DNA of 64,000 bases from Saccharomonospora sp. NB11 (GTDB lineage Bacteria > Actinomycetota > Actinomycetes > Mycobacteriales > Pseudonocardiaceae). Location: positions 124,001-188,000 of the forward strand of contig NZ_JACBJG010000009.1 of NCBI RefSeq assembly GCF_015910535.1, given 5' to 3'. Positions 1 through 9,196 of the stretch are shown one piece after another (within the stretch, counting starts at the first letter, position 1; every line of letters starts with the position of its first letter). Position numbers and translations under genes: made by a program. Below the pieces are notes generated by a model. The model searched no databases, was not told the DNA's origin, and was given only the letters and a program-made list of their open reading frames with translations.

Positions 1-1
1 G

Positions 2-55
2 GTGGCGGTCGCCCTGCTCACACTCGCGATGCTGTGGCTCTTCTGGTGGTCGTGA
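2..55 (+). CDS. C-terminal fragment of a membrane protein
   Basis: An open frame enters from the left edge and stops at TGA 53-55. Its 17 residues (…LLTLAMLWLFWWS) are almost all hydrophobic with three Trp, as in the last transmembrane helix of a membrane protein. The frame has GC-rich third positions. Family and function cannot be judged from so little. It is convergent with the hydrolase gene that ends 9 bp downstream. Confidence 0.5.
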   Translation: MAVALLTLAMLWLFWWS

Positions 56-64
56 GCCGGTGGC

Positions 65-928
65 TCAGGAAGTGACCCAACTGCGCCAGCGGGGCAGCAG
101 TTCCGCCAACAGGCCGCGAGGGTTCTCGGTGTTCGGCGAGTGGGCGGCCGATTCGACGATGACGAACTCCACGCCGAGCCGCAGAGCCATGTCCCGCTGA
201 CTCGGCACGCTCCAGGCGTCGTCGTGTTCACCGGCGACGACGAGCCCCGGGATCGCGTCGGCCCTGAGCCTCGCCGCCAGCTCGTCGACGCGGTCCGGTT
301 CGTGTCTCAGGTTCTCGGCCATACCGAGCAGACACGCCGGTGACGTGGCCAGGAAGCGCTTCCGGAGAAACGCCGTCACCGCGTCGCCGCCCGGATGCGG
401 GCCACCGACCTGCTGCCGCACGGCGTACGCCGCTTCGACACCGCGCTCGCGCAACAACGGCTCCCCGACGTCGAGGGCCTGCCGTCGAGGTCCCGGTGGA
501 AGCGCCGCGGGCCCGCTGCACAGCAGCGTCAGGCCCGCGATCGGCGCACCCGCGAGGACCGCGCCGCGAGCCACGAGCCCACCGTAGGAGTGCCCGAGGA
601 CGAGGACGGGACCGGAGGCGGAGGCCACGAGATCGGCGACCACCTTGCCCAACTCCGTGGGACCGTAGGCGGACTCGTCGTCCGGACCGGGGGACTCGAA
701 CTGGCCGGGCAGGTCGATCGCCACGGGCAGGAATCCGGCCTCGGCGATGCCGTCCAGCAGGGGCGCGAAATCTTCCTTGGACCCGGTGTAGCCGGGCACG
801 AGCAGCACGGTCGCCACGGGATCGGTCGGGAGCGGGCCGCGCAACGCGGCCACCGGCCCATGTGGACCGGGAAGCTCCACGCGGTCGGCGCCGTGCGGGC
901 TGAGCTGGGACGACGGGGTAGAGGTCAT
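65..928 (-). CDS. alpha/beta hydrolase
   Basis: A 287-residue alpha/beta-hydrolase-fold protein, probably cytosolic. The nucleophile elbow GHSYGG (Ser in the middle), a late acid in GEHDDAW and a C-terminal His in AAHSPNTEN give a complete Ser-Asp-His triad. The oxyanion/early-strand segment VLLVPGYTG is present near residue 42. Substrate cannot be assigned; esterase or lipase activity on a small acyl ester is the family expectation. Its start lies 4 bp after the stop of the upstream beta-propeller gene, so it is the last gene of a helicase/beta-propeller/hydrolase operon on the minus strand. Confidence 0.85.
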   Translation of the reverse strand: MTSTPSSQLSPHGADRVELPGPHGPVAALRGPLPTDPVATVLLVPGYTGSKEDFAPLLDGIAEAGFLPVAIDLPGQFESPGPDDESAYGPTELGKVVADLVASASGPVLVLGHSYGGLVARGAVLAGAPIAGLTLLCSGPAALPPGPRRQALDVGEPLLRERGVEAAYAVRQQVGGPHPGGDAVTAFLRKRFLATSPACLLGMAENLRHEPDRVDELAARLRADAIPGLVVAGEHDDAWSVPSQRDMALRLGVEFVIVESAAHSPNTENPRGLLAELLPRWRSWVTS

Positions 929-932
929 CGCA

Positions 933-2339
933 TCACCTCAGGGCGACGAGGGTGCCGCCACGCCGTTCGAGCAGCACCGGACCGGTGGCCGCCAGCTCGA
1001 CCGGACCCGCATGGTCGGGCCGGTCGACCGCGACGGTGCGGGTCACGGCTCCGGTGCGTTCGTCGAGAGTGGCCAGACCACCGGGGATGGGTACGACGTA
1101 CTCGGTCGCGAACGTCGTGCCCGCGCCGAGCGTGCCCTCCACCGTCCATCGAGGTCGGAGGTCGGGCAGGGAGAGAGCGACGGTGCTGGAGCCGGTGAAC
1201 CAGTACAGGTTCTCGTGGCCCACGGCGGTCGAGACGGCGCCGGACTCGGGCACCGCGGCGAGGTCGTCGGACGGGACGGCGAGGCCGTACGTGCCGACCT
1301 GCTGCCCCTCGTAGTCCCAGACGTACAGTTGTCGCCGCTCCGGAAGAGCCACCGCCACCCGCTCGTCCGACATGGCCACGACCTGGGCCGTCACCTCCGG
1401 AAGCAGCGCGCTGAACACCTGCTCGGGTTCATCGGCCTCGTCGCCCGCGGCGTCCAGCACCGTCAGCCGGGCGTTGGTCTCGTTCGGGCAGTGCTCGATC
1501 ACGCCCACGCGGTCACCTCCCGCGGCGACCGTCGAGTACGAGCAGCCGGGCCGGGGCTGCCGGTTGGGGTTCACAGGCGCGGGCACCTGGCCGTACTCCA
1601 GGGTCTTCACCAGATCGCTGCGCCACGTGTTGAGCAGGTGCGTCCCGGTCGTCGTGACGTGACTGTCGTCGACGACGAGCCGGGTGGGTGCTTCGGCGTC
1701 ACCGTTGCGTTGAGCCGTGCGGTGTCCGGTCGTCGGGTCGAGCTGGGTGACCTCGCTGCAGCCGGAGCCCTTGCGGTAGACGGCGACGGCCTTCGACCAC
1801 GCGGCGCCCACGGTGCAGAGGTCGAGGTCGCGGCTGTACTCCCAACGGACCTCGCCGGTGAGGGGGTCACGGCCCGACACGGTGCCGTCCGAGCCCGTGA
1901 TCACGAAGCCCCCCTGGGCGATCGGCACCGGGGTGGCCGGGCTGTCGGCGCGCCAGCGTTCGGCCAGGCTGCCGGGCACCGAGGTGAGTCCGACGAGCCG
2001 AGGCGGGGGTTCCGACGCGGTGCGTTGGGTGGTGGCGCGGCTGTCGCTGAACAACCAGACCACCACGCCCGCGGCGACGCAGACGACGGCCAGCGTGGCT
2101 GCCAGCACCCGGTCGCGGCGCCGGTTCCAGGGCGAACGCCGGCTCCTGCGACCGCGGTGTGGTCGCTCACCCCCGCTGACGGTGTGGGCGCCCTTGACCC
2201 CGCCACCCGAGTCGCGCGCCGGTTCCGACGTGGGCGTCCCCGCCGGGTCGACCACGTCCTCGTGCTCCGACGTGGTCCCCGGCGGGGGCTCGGTCGTCTC
2301 GGGAGGCTGCTCGTCGGGCCGTCCGGGCGGGGTGCTCAC
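933..2339 (-). CDS. membrane-anchored PQQ-like beta-propeller protein
   Basis: A 468-residue protein. The N-terminal ~70 residues are Pro/Glu/Arg-rich and probably cytosolic. One transmembrane segment follows (LAATLAVVCVAAGVVVWLF, about residues 80-98), then a long exported domain. That domain has repeated beta-strand blades of the PQQ/quinoprotein type, for example GFVITGSDGTVSGRDPLTGEVRWEY. The family is a conserved actinobacterial neighbour of the RhlE helicase (Rv3212 in M. tuberculosis, from memory). Its biochemical role is unknown; a BamB-like scaffold is only an analogy. It starts 5 bp after the helicase stop and ends 4 bp before the hydrolase start, so co-transcription is likely. Confidence 0.8.
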   Translation of the reverse strand: MSTPPGRPDEQPPETTEPPPGTTSEHEDVVDPAGTPTSEPARDSGGGVKGAHTVSGGERPHRGRRSRRSPWNRRRDRVLAATLAVVCVAAGVVVWLFSDSRATTQRTASEPPPRLVGLTSVPGSLAERWRADSPATPVPIAQGGFVITGSDGTVSGRDPLTGEVRWEYSRDLDLCTVGAAWSKAVAVYRKGSGCSEVTQLDPTTGHRTAQRNGDAEAPTRLVVDDSHVTTTGTHLLNTWRSDLVKTLEYGQVPAPVNPNRQPRPGCSYSTVAAGGDRVGVIEHCPNETNARLTVLDAAGDEADEPEQVFSALLPEVTAQVVAMSDERVAVALPERRQLYVWDYEGQQVGTYGLAVPSDDLAAVPESGAVSTAVGHENLYWFTGSSTVALSLPDLRPRWTVEGTLGAGTTFATEYVVPIPGGLATLDERTGAVTRTVAVDRPDHAGPVELAATGPVLLERRGGTLVALR

Positions 2340-2344
2340 GCGCC

Positions 2345-4021
<1,677 letters not shown>

Positions 4022-4024
4022 TCA

Positions 4025-4397
4025 TACCAGCGCGCACAGCCGGGGTACTCGCGGCTGATCGACCACCACGCGAAATGGCGCGTTCGCTTCGCGACGTGTC
4101 ACACGAAACGGAGTGGGACGCCGCTGGAGGCGTGCACGCACACTGTCAGTACGGAGTGAAGTGGTGCGACGGAAGACGGCGGAGAAGAACCGGCGCCGGG
4201 TCGACATCGCTGTCGTCCGAACTCTTCGGACCGCGGTGCCAAGCGCCTCATGCGCGCCGTCTCGACGTCGTTGCACTACACGAGGCCACCTTCACTACCA
4301 GCTCTCAGTCTAACCTGTCCAGTGGCTAGCACTAGGGACGTCGGCAGGTGGGACGGCGTGTTGTTGGTCTCGTTGTGGCCTGGACTACGGTTGGAAC
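4025..4397. other. divergent intergenic region between helicase and ferritin-like gene
   Basis: About 370 bp with lower GC than the flanks. Short open frames on both strands lack coherent family signatures, so I do not call genes here. It must hold the helicase promoter (minus strand, with what would be a long 5' leader) and the promoter of the ferritin-like gene. I see no clear riboswitch, tRNA or terminator. Confidence 0.5.
4386..4391 (+). promoter_or_regulatory. candidate -10 element for the ferritin-like gene (leaderless)
   Basis: TACGGT fits the actinobacterial TANNNT -10 pattern. It is followed by only 6 bp before GTG 4398, the spacing expected if transcription starts at the first base of the start codon. 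A weak TTG-containing -35 lies near 4361-4369. No Shine-Dalgarno sequence can fit between the two. Confidence 0.4.
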
Positions 4398-5075
4398 GTG
4401 ACTGACGCGAAGGCTGGTGACACCGAAGAGACCCGTTCCCTCGGGGCGGGCGTCGTCGACCTGGTCGGTGTGCTCGCGTACAGCGAGCTGTCGGCGTTCG
4501 ACCGGCTGGCCGAGGACGCGCGCACCGCGCCGTCGCTGGCCGGACGAGCGGCTCTGGCGTCGATGGCGGCCGCGGAGATGGGCCACTACGGCCTGCTGGA
4601 GCGCTACCTCTCCGACCGTGGGGTGCGGGTCGAGGACGCCATGCGCCCGTTCATGCGTCACATCGACGCCTTCCAGGAGTCCACGGCGCCCCGGACGTGG
4701 CTGGAGTCGCTCGTCAAGGCCTACGTCGTGGACAACCTCGCCGCCGACCTGTACCGCGAGCTGGCCGGCGTGCTCGACGACGAGACCCGCGAACTCGTGA
4801 TCACCGTGCTGGCCGACACCGGGCACTCCGCGTTCGCCCAGCGCGAAGTCGCGGCGGCAATCGAGAACGACACTCCGGTGCGCGACCGGCTCGCCCTGTG
4901 GAGTCGGCGACTGCTCGGCGAGGCGTTGACGCAGGCCCAGTACGTCGTCGCCGAGAGCGACGGGCTCGCCGAACTGATCGTGGCGGGAACCGGGGATCTC
5001 TCGGGCATCGCCGCGCTGTTCCGGAAGCTGCAACAGCAACACACCAAGCGGATGCAGACCCTCGGTCTCGGCTAG
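4398..5075 (+). CDS. ferritin-like (MiaE-like) fold protein
   Basis: A 225-residue, mostly helical protein of the ferritin-like/MiaE_2 type (Rv3210c-like). The EMGH segment in MAAAEMGHYGLLERY supplies an ExxH metal-ligand signature. Later helices carry DNLAADLYREL and DTGHSAFAQREV, consistent with a di-iron four-helix bundle. MiaE homologues hydroxylate a tRNA modification, but whether this branch does so is not known. GTG start chosen because the protein begins directly after a leaderless-type promoter. It is divergent from the helicase and followed after 40 bp by the DUF3107 gene, an arrangement conserved in actinobacteria. Confidence 0.8.
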   Translation: MTDAKAGDTEETRSLGAGVVDLVGVLAYSELSAFDRLAEDARTAPSLAGRAALASMAAAEMGHYGLLERYLSDRGVRVEDAMRPFMRHIDAFQESTAPRTWLESLVKAYVVDNLAADLYRELAGVLDDETRELVITVLADTGHSAFAQREVAAAIENDTPVRDRLALWSRRLLGEALTQAQYVVAESDGLAELIVAGTGDLSGIAALFRKLQQQHTKRMQTLGLG

Positions 5076-5115
5076 CCTTGATCCGAGGAACGAATCCGAC
5101 GAGGCGGAGGTCGCA

Positions 5116-5346
5116 GTGGAGGTCAAGATCGGCATCAAGGACGCGCCGCGGGAGCTCGTGGTGGCCAGCAATCTCTCCTCCGACGAGGTGGAGAAGCAGG
5201 TCGCCGACGCGCTCGGTGCCGGTGACGGCCTGTTCCGACTCACCGACGACAAGGGCCGCAAGTATCTCGTGCCCGCCGACCGCATCGCCTACGTCGAGAT
5301 CGCGCCGTCGGACGTCCGCCGGGTCGGTTTCGCCGTCGGCTCCTGA
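5116..5346 (+). CDS. DUF3107 protein (TB9.4-like)
   Basis: A complete 76-residue protein of the DUF3107 family, found next to the ferritin-like gene across actinobacteria (Rv3208A/TB9.4 in M. tuberculosis, from memory). It begins MEVKIGIKDAPRELVVASN and ends VRRVGFAVGS, a compact alpha/beta protein without signal peptide or membrane segment. Function unknown. The GTG start has a GGCGGAGG ribosome site 5 bp upstream. A TAGCCT at 5073-5078 could be its own -10 box. A strong intrinsic terminator follows 21 bp after the stop. Confidence 0.85.
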   Translation: MEVKIGIKDAPRELVVASNLSSDEVEKQVADALGAGDGLFRLTDDKGRKYLVPADRIAYVEIAPSDVRRVGFAVGS

Positions 5347-5367
5347 AAGCCCGATCACCTGACGAAG

Positions 5368-5403
5368 CCACCCCGTGCCCATCGAGCGGCACGGGGTGGT
5401 TTT
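5368..5403. terminator. intrinsic terminator, bidirectional
   Basis: A perfect 12-bp inverted repeat (CCACCCCGTGCC, 5368-5379; GGCACGGGGTGG, 5388-5399) with an 8-nt loop is followed by TTTT. It lies between the convergent DUF3107 and DUF4873 genes and could serve both, although the T-run is only on the plus strand. Confidence 0.85.
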
Positions 5404-5422
5404 CTCGTCTTCGGCGCCCGGC

Positions 5423-5755
5423 TCAGTCGTGGGCGGGCGCCAGGTCGTCGAGGGAGGTCGGCACGAAGAACGGCGGCGTGCTCGTCCCGAGGATGCGGTA
5501 ACGGTCCCACGGGTCGGGGTCGGAGATCTCGCCCTCGGCGCTGCCCTCGGGCGTGCGGATCTCGACCTTCTGCTTCTTGCCGCCCGCGAGTTCGGAGAGC
5601 CGCTGGTCGGCCTTGATCCGGCCATACCAGTGGTAGTAGCCGTCGATGGGCTGGAAGTGGCCCCGCAGCTCCACGTCGACGTCCAGTTCGGTGTCGCCGA
5701 GGCGCAGCGTCGCGGTACCCGTGTAGCCGTCCTCGTCGTGGTCGTGTCCGCTCAC
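5423..5755 (-). CDS. DUF4873 domain protein
   Basis: A 110-residue protein. It begins at GTG 5755 (VSGHDHDEDGYTGTATLRLG) and shows the beta-rich DUF4873 pattern, with HFQPIDGYYHWYGRI in the middle. In other proteins this domain accompanies flavin monooxygenases or AurF-type oxygenases and is thought to bind small hydrophobic ligands; that role is inferred. Its start overlaps the stop of the upstream TetR gene by 4 bp (GTGA), implying translational coupling. Longer upstream readings run into the TetR gene and are rejected. Confidence 0.75.
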   Translation of the reverse strand: MSGHDHDEDGYTGTATLRLGDTELDVDVELRGHFQPIDGYYHWYGRIKADQRLSELAGGKKQKVEIRTPEGSAEGEISDPDPWDRYRILGTSTPPFFVPTSLDDLAPAHD

Positions 5756-6528
5756 GATGGTTCTCCTGTCGGGTCGAGGGAGCCGCCGGGTGTGGCCGTC
5801 AGCCTGACGACCCTGTTGGCGTCCAGCGGCTTGTCGGGGTCCAGCACGATCCCGTGCTGGCGGGTGAGGCCGTCGATGGCGGCCCAGATGATCTGCGTCA
5901 GGTACTCCACGACGCTGTCCCGGCTCATGGTCCGCTTGTCCAGCCACCACTCGCCGGTGTTCTGCACCATGCCGACGATGCCGTAGGCCCAGGGCTCGGC
6001 CGCGCCGGAGTCCAGGTTGAGCATCCGCATGTAGTCGCCGAGCAGCGAGGTGATCGCGGTGGCGATGAATTCCTTGTCCTCGGCCACCACGTCGGCGTCC
6101 ACCGGACGATCGGCGCGGGGGGTGTGCGCCAGCAGGCGGTAGAGGTTCGGGTGTTCCTCGATCACCGAGAAGAACGCGTCGAGGGCCATGCGGATACGGG
6201 GGACGGGCGCGAGTTCGGCGTTGATCGCCGGGATGAGGCGTTCGAACAGGATCTCCGTGCCTCGGCGACCCAGGGCGAGGTACAGGTCGACCTTGTCCTC
6301 GAAATGGCGGTAGAGCACCGGTTTGGTGACTCCCGCGGCGGCGGCCACGTCCTCCATGCCGACGTCCGGACCGTGTTCGGCCAGCGCGCGCAACGCGGCG
6401 TCGACGAACTCCGCTCGGCGCGCGATCCGGTGCTTGCGCCAGCGGTCGCGGCGCGCGTCGCCACTCGACTTCGATGTGGATTCGCGCGATCGCTTGGAGC
6501 GGTTGACACGGTCGGCCATGTTGGTCAT
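5752..6528 (-). CDS. TetR-family transcriptional regulator
   Basis: A 258-residue TetR repressor. After a basic, Ser/Arg-rich leader the helix-turn-helix reads MEDVAAAAGVTKPVLYRHFEDKVDLYLALG (about residues 60-90), followed by an all-helical ligand-binding half. It is divergent from the di-iron oxygenase gene, with repeated operator-like sequences in the 56-bp gap, so it most likely represses that gene and itself. The DUF4873 protein is translated from the same message. Confidence 0.9.
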   Translation of the reverse strand: MTNMADRVNRSKRSRESTSKSSGDARRDRWRKHRIARRAEFVDAALRALAEHGPDVGMEDVAAAAGVTKPVLYRHFEDKVDLYLALGRRGTEILFERLIPAINAELAPVPRIRMALDAFFSVIEEHPNLYRLLAHTPRADRPVDADVVAEDKEFIATAITSLLGDYMRMLNLDSGAAEPWAYGIVGMVQNTGEWWLDKRTMSRDSVVEYLTQIIWAAIDGLTRQHGIVLDPDKPLDANRVVRLTATPGGSLDPTGEPS

Positions 6529-6530
6529 GC

Positions 6531-6559
6531 TACCAGAAGTAACTGTTACCGGAAGTTAC
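6531..6559. promoter_or_regulatory. putative TetR operator
   Basis: Two related blocks, TACCAGAAGTAAC (6531-6543) and TACCGGAAGTTAC (6547-6559), repeat 16 bp apart. Within them GTAAC-T-GTTAC (6539-6549) is a perfect inverted repeat. The site sits immediately upstream of the TetR start and 26 bp before the oxygenase start, the expected place for an autoregulated divergent operator. Confidence 0.7.
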
Positions 6560-6584
6560 ATCAAGGGGAAGGTGGTGGGCCGCG

Positions 6585-7487
6585 ATGACGCGCGCCGCGA
6601 CGGAGTCGACTCGCGACAGGACCGCAGAGCGGTTGCTGAGGTCGTCGGCCAACAAGTTCTACGACCCCGAGATCGACATCGACTGGGACGCTCCGTTGGT
6701 CGAGGGCAAGCACTACCTGCCCGAGGAACGCTCCAGCCTCTACGGCACCCCGCTGTGGGACCGCCTGACCCCTGAACAGCGCATCGAGCTCGGCAAGCAC
6801 GAGATCGCGAGCATCGCCACCAACGGCATCTGGTTCGAGGTCCTGCTCATGCAGATGCTGCTCAAGGAGGTCTACAACTCCGATCCCACCACCGGATTCG
6901 CCCAGTACGCGCTGACCGAGATCGCGGACGAGTGCCGCCACTCGACGATGTTCGCCCGCTTCAGCGAGCGCGTCGGCTGCCCGCACTACGGGCCGGTGGC
7001 CTGGCGCAAGCGGCTCGGCAAGCTGCTCAACGTTCTCGCGTACGGGCCCGCCATGTACGGGTCGATCCTCGTGGCCGAGGAGATCCTCGACCGACTCCAG
7101 CGGGAGCAGATGAACGATCCCGACATCCAACCGCTCGTGCGCATGGTGAACCGCATCCACGTGCTGGAGGAAGCCCGGCACGTGACGTTCGCGCGCGAGG
7201 AGGTCAAGCGCCGGATGAGCACGCTGCGCGGCCCGGAGCGGGCGTACCAGCAGTGGCTCATCGCGGTGGTCTCCAACGAGATCACGCACAGCCTGATCAA
7301 CCCGGCCGTGTACAAGGCCGTCGGCATCCGGCCGAGGGACGGCCAGCGGGCCGCCGAGGCGAACCCGTACTGGCAGGAGACGATCCGCTACACGGGCGAG
7401 CGCATCATGGGCTTCCTCGACGAGGTCGGCCTCGTGGGCAAACCCGGTATGCCGTGGTGGCGGCGTTCGTTCCTCCTGGCGCGGTGA
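6585..7487 (+). CDS. AurF-type di-iron oxygenase
   Basis: A 300-residue protein of the AurF/PF11583 family. AurF itself is a non-haem di-iron N-oxygenase; many relatives have unknown substrates. Ligand-like motifs are visible along the helices: ALTEIADECRHSTMF (ExxxxxxRH type) and RIHVLEEARHVTF (EExRH). The ATG start is preceded by GGGGAAGGTGGTGGG. Divergent from a TetR gene with a clear operator, and followed after 7 bp by an alpha/beta hydrolase, so a small inducible oxidation/hydrolysis module is likely. Substrate not predictable. Confidence 0.8.
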   Translation: MTRAATESTRDRTAERLLRSSANKFYDPEIDIDWDAPLVEGKHYLPEERSSLYGTPLWDRLTPEQRIELGKHEIASIATNGIWFEVLLMQMLLKEVYNSDPTTGFAQYALTEIADECRHSTMFARFSERVGCPHYGPVAWRKRLGKLLNVLAYGPAMYGSILVAEEILDRLQREQMNDPDIQPLVRMVNRIHVLEEARHVTFAREEVKRRMSTLRGPERAYQQWLIAVVSNEITHSLINPAVYKAVGIRPRDGQRAAEANPYWQETIRYTGERIMGFLDEVGLVGKPGMPWWRRSFLLAR

Positions 7488-7494
7488 GCGGCCG

Positions 7495-8385
7495 ATGAAC
7501 ACTCGAACTCTCACCACTAGCGACGGGACCGTGCTGGCGTTGGAGGAGGGCGGGCCCCGCGACGCGGACGTCACCATCGTCCTCGTGCACGGGTGGACGC
7601 AGGATCGCCGCACGTGGGAGCGCGTCATCCCGCTCCTGCCCTCGGATGTCCGGTACGTGCGTTACGACCTGCGGGGACACGGGAAGTCGGCACCGCCGGC
7701 GCCGGGCGGGGCGACGATCGACCGTCTGGCCGACGACCTCGCCGAGGTGATCGCCGACGCGGCACCCACCGGCAAGGTCGTGCTGGCGGGTCACTCGATG
7801 GGTGGCATGACGATCATGGCGTTGGCGGACCGGCACCCGGAACTCGTGCGCACCCGCGTCGTCGGAGCGGCCTTCGTGTCCACGGCCGCGTCCCACCTGA
7901 GCCGGGTGACGCTCGGGCTGCCCGGGGTGCTGGGCGCGCTCGCGCACCGCGCGGAGCGCGCGCTCGCCGACGCGCTGACCCGGTACCGGCGCGACCGGCT
8001 CCCGCTCGGCCGGTCGGCCGCGAGGTGGGGCGTCCGGTGGTTGGTCTTCGGGCGCAGGCCCCGCCGTTCGGACGTCGCGATCGCGGCCGAGCAGTTGCGT
8101 TGCGCCCATCCGGCCGCCGTGGGTGCGTTCCGGGGCGAGATCGCCCGGCACGACCGCAGGGCCGCGTTGGCGGTCCTGGCCGACACACCTGCCGTGGTGA
8201 TGTCGGGGACCGCGGACCGCCTGTGCAGTAGGCGGCACGCGCGGGTCATCGCCGATCACCTGGAGCTGGCCCGACTGGTGCTGTGTCCCGGAGCGGGGCA
8301 CATGCTGCCGCAGGAGCGGGAACGGGAGGTCGCCGACGAGCTGTCGGCATTGTGCCGGGCCGCGGTGACGTCGCGAGCCGCCTGA
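7495..8385 (+). CDS. alpha/beta hydrolase
   Basis: A 296-residue alpha/beta hydrolase. The HGWTQDRRTW oxyanion region, nucleophile elbow GHSMGGM, acid in SGTADRL and terminal His in GAGHMLPQE complete the triad. It starts 7 bp after the oxygenase stop and is probably co-transcribed with it. From position and family it could correspond to the LipV-type hydrolase of the mycobacterial block, but sequence alone does not settle that. No signal peptide. Confidence 0.85.
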   Translation: MNTRTLTTSDGTVLALEEGGPRDADVTIVLVHGWTQDRRTWERVIPLLPSDVRYVRYDLRGHGKSAPPAPGGATIDRLADDLAEVIADAAPTGKVVLAGHSMGGMTIMALADRHPELVRTRVVGAAFVSTAASHLSRVTLGLPGVLGALAHRAERALADALTRYRRDRLPLGRSAARWGVRWLVFGRRPRRSDVAIAAEQLRCAHPAAVGAFRGEIARHDRRAALAVLADTPAVVMSGTADRLCSRRHARVIADHLELARLVLCPGAGHMLPQEREREVADELSALCRAAVTSRAA

Positions 8386-8465
8386 TTTCCGGCCCGCGAC
8401 GACAACGGTTCGACGACGGGCGTGGCCGATCGGTTCGGCCGCGCCCGTTCAGTCGCGGCCGGAAA
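8386..8465. terminator. large convergent hairpin terminator
   Basis: The 63-bp gap between the convergent hydrolase and TetR genes is almost all inverted repeat. An inner hairpin pairs 8416-8429 with 8435-8448 (14 bp, one G-T pair, 5-nt loop). An outer arm TTTCCGGCC (8386-8394) pairs with GGCCGGAAA (8457-8465), extending a few bases into the TetR 3' end. There is no long T-run, which is usual for actinobacteria. Confidence 0.65.
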
Positions 8466-9108
8466 GCGGGAACCCGGCGCCGATCCCGCGCCACGCCAGC
8501 GTCGAGATCAACGACACGGCCTCGTCCTGCGACATCCGGCTGTTGGCCAGCCAGAAGCGGGCACCGACCTGGCTCATGCCGACCAGCCCGACCGCGAGCA
8601 GTCGGGCCTTCTCCTCGTCGAGGCCCGCGTCGGCGGTGATGGTCTCGGTGATGGCGTCGACGCTGGCGGTCGTCGCCCGGTCGACGGCCTCTTGCACGGC
8701 GGGCTCGCCCCGCAGATCCGATTCGAAGACCATGCGGAACGCGCCGGCGTCCCCGTTGACGAACTCGAAGAACGCCCCCACCGCGTTCTTGACGCGCTGC
8801 TTGTTGTCGGTGGTCGACGCGAGAGCTTGCTGCACGGCCGTGACGAGGCTGTCGACGTGGCTCTCCAGCAACGCGATGTAGAGGTCGAGCTTGCCGGGGA
8901 AGTGCTGGTACAGCACCGGCTTGCTCACACCGGCGCGCTCGGCGATGTCGTCCATGGCCGCCGCGTGGTAACCGTTGGCGGCGAACACCTCCTGCGCGGC
9001 CGCCAGCAGTTGCGCGCGGCGCTCCGTCCTCGGGAGCCGCACGCCCCGTCCGAGTGGTGCCGGGTTCGCCCCGTCCGCGACCTGCTGCACCTGCCCCGTT
9101 TCCGTCAT
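8449..9108 (-). CDS. TetR-family regulator (Rv3208-like)
   Basis: A 219-residue TetR regulator. The HTH reads MDDIAERAGVSKPVLYQHFPGKLDLYIALL, and the C-terminal half contains the Arg/Trp-rich VGARFWLANSRMSQDEA segment typical of the Rv3208 subgroup found next to DUF3107 in mycobacteria. ATG 9108 is chosen because TETGQVQQ… begins a normal N-terminus with a GGAGGCGGGG site just upstream. Longer readings would cross the operator region. It is divergent from an alpha/beta hydrolase across an 88-bp gap with palindromes. Confidence 0.9.
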   Translation of the reverse strand: MTETGQVQQVADGANPAPLGRGVRLPRTERRAQLLAAAQEVFAANGYHAAAMDDIAERAGVSKPVLYQHFPGKLDLYIALLESHVDSLVTAVQQALASTTDNKQRVKNAVGAFFEFVNGDAGAFRMVFESDLRGEPAVQEAVDRATTASVDAITETITADAGLDEEKARLLAVGLVGMSQVGARFWLANSRMSQDEAVSLISTLAWRGIGAGFPLSGRD

Positions 9109-9121
9109 CCCCGCCTCCAGT

Positions 9122-9158
9122 CGTACTTCCCACCGAACACTACTCGTGGGTACGTACC
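9122..9158. promoter_or_regulatory. palindromes in the TetR/hydrolase divergent gap
   Basis: GGTACGTACC (9149-9158) is a perfect 10-bp palindrome. CGTAC…CCCAC (9122-9132) and GTGGGTACG (9146-9154) form a wider inverted pair. The location just upstream of the TetR start suggests an operator, but this is not proven. Confidence 0.5.
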
Positions 9159-9196
9159 GCACGCCAAGCGCCGGGGGCGTCAGGCATGCTGTCAGA

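Noticed and set aside
4022-4329. Short frames on both strands between helicase and ferritin-like gene
   Set aside because: Mutually overlapping, Arg/Ser-rich, no consistent third-position GC; more likely a leader/promoter region.
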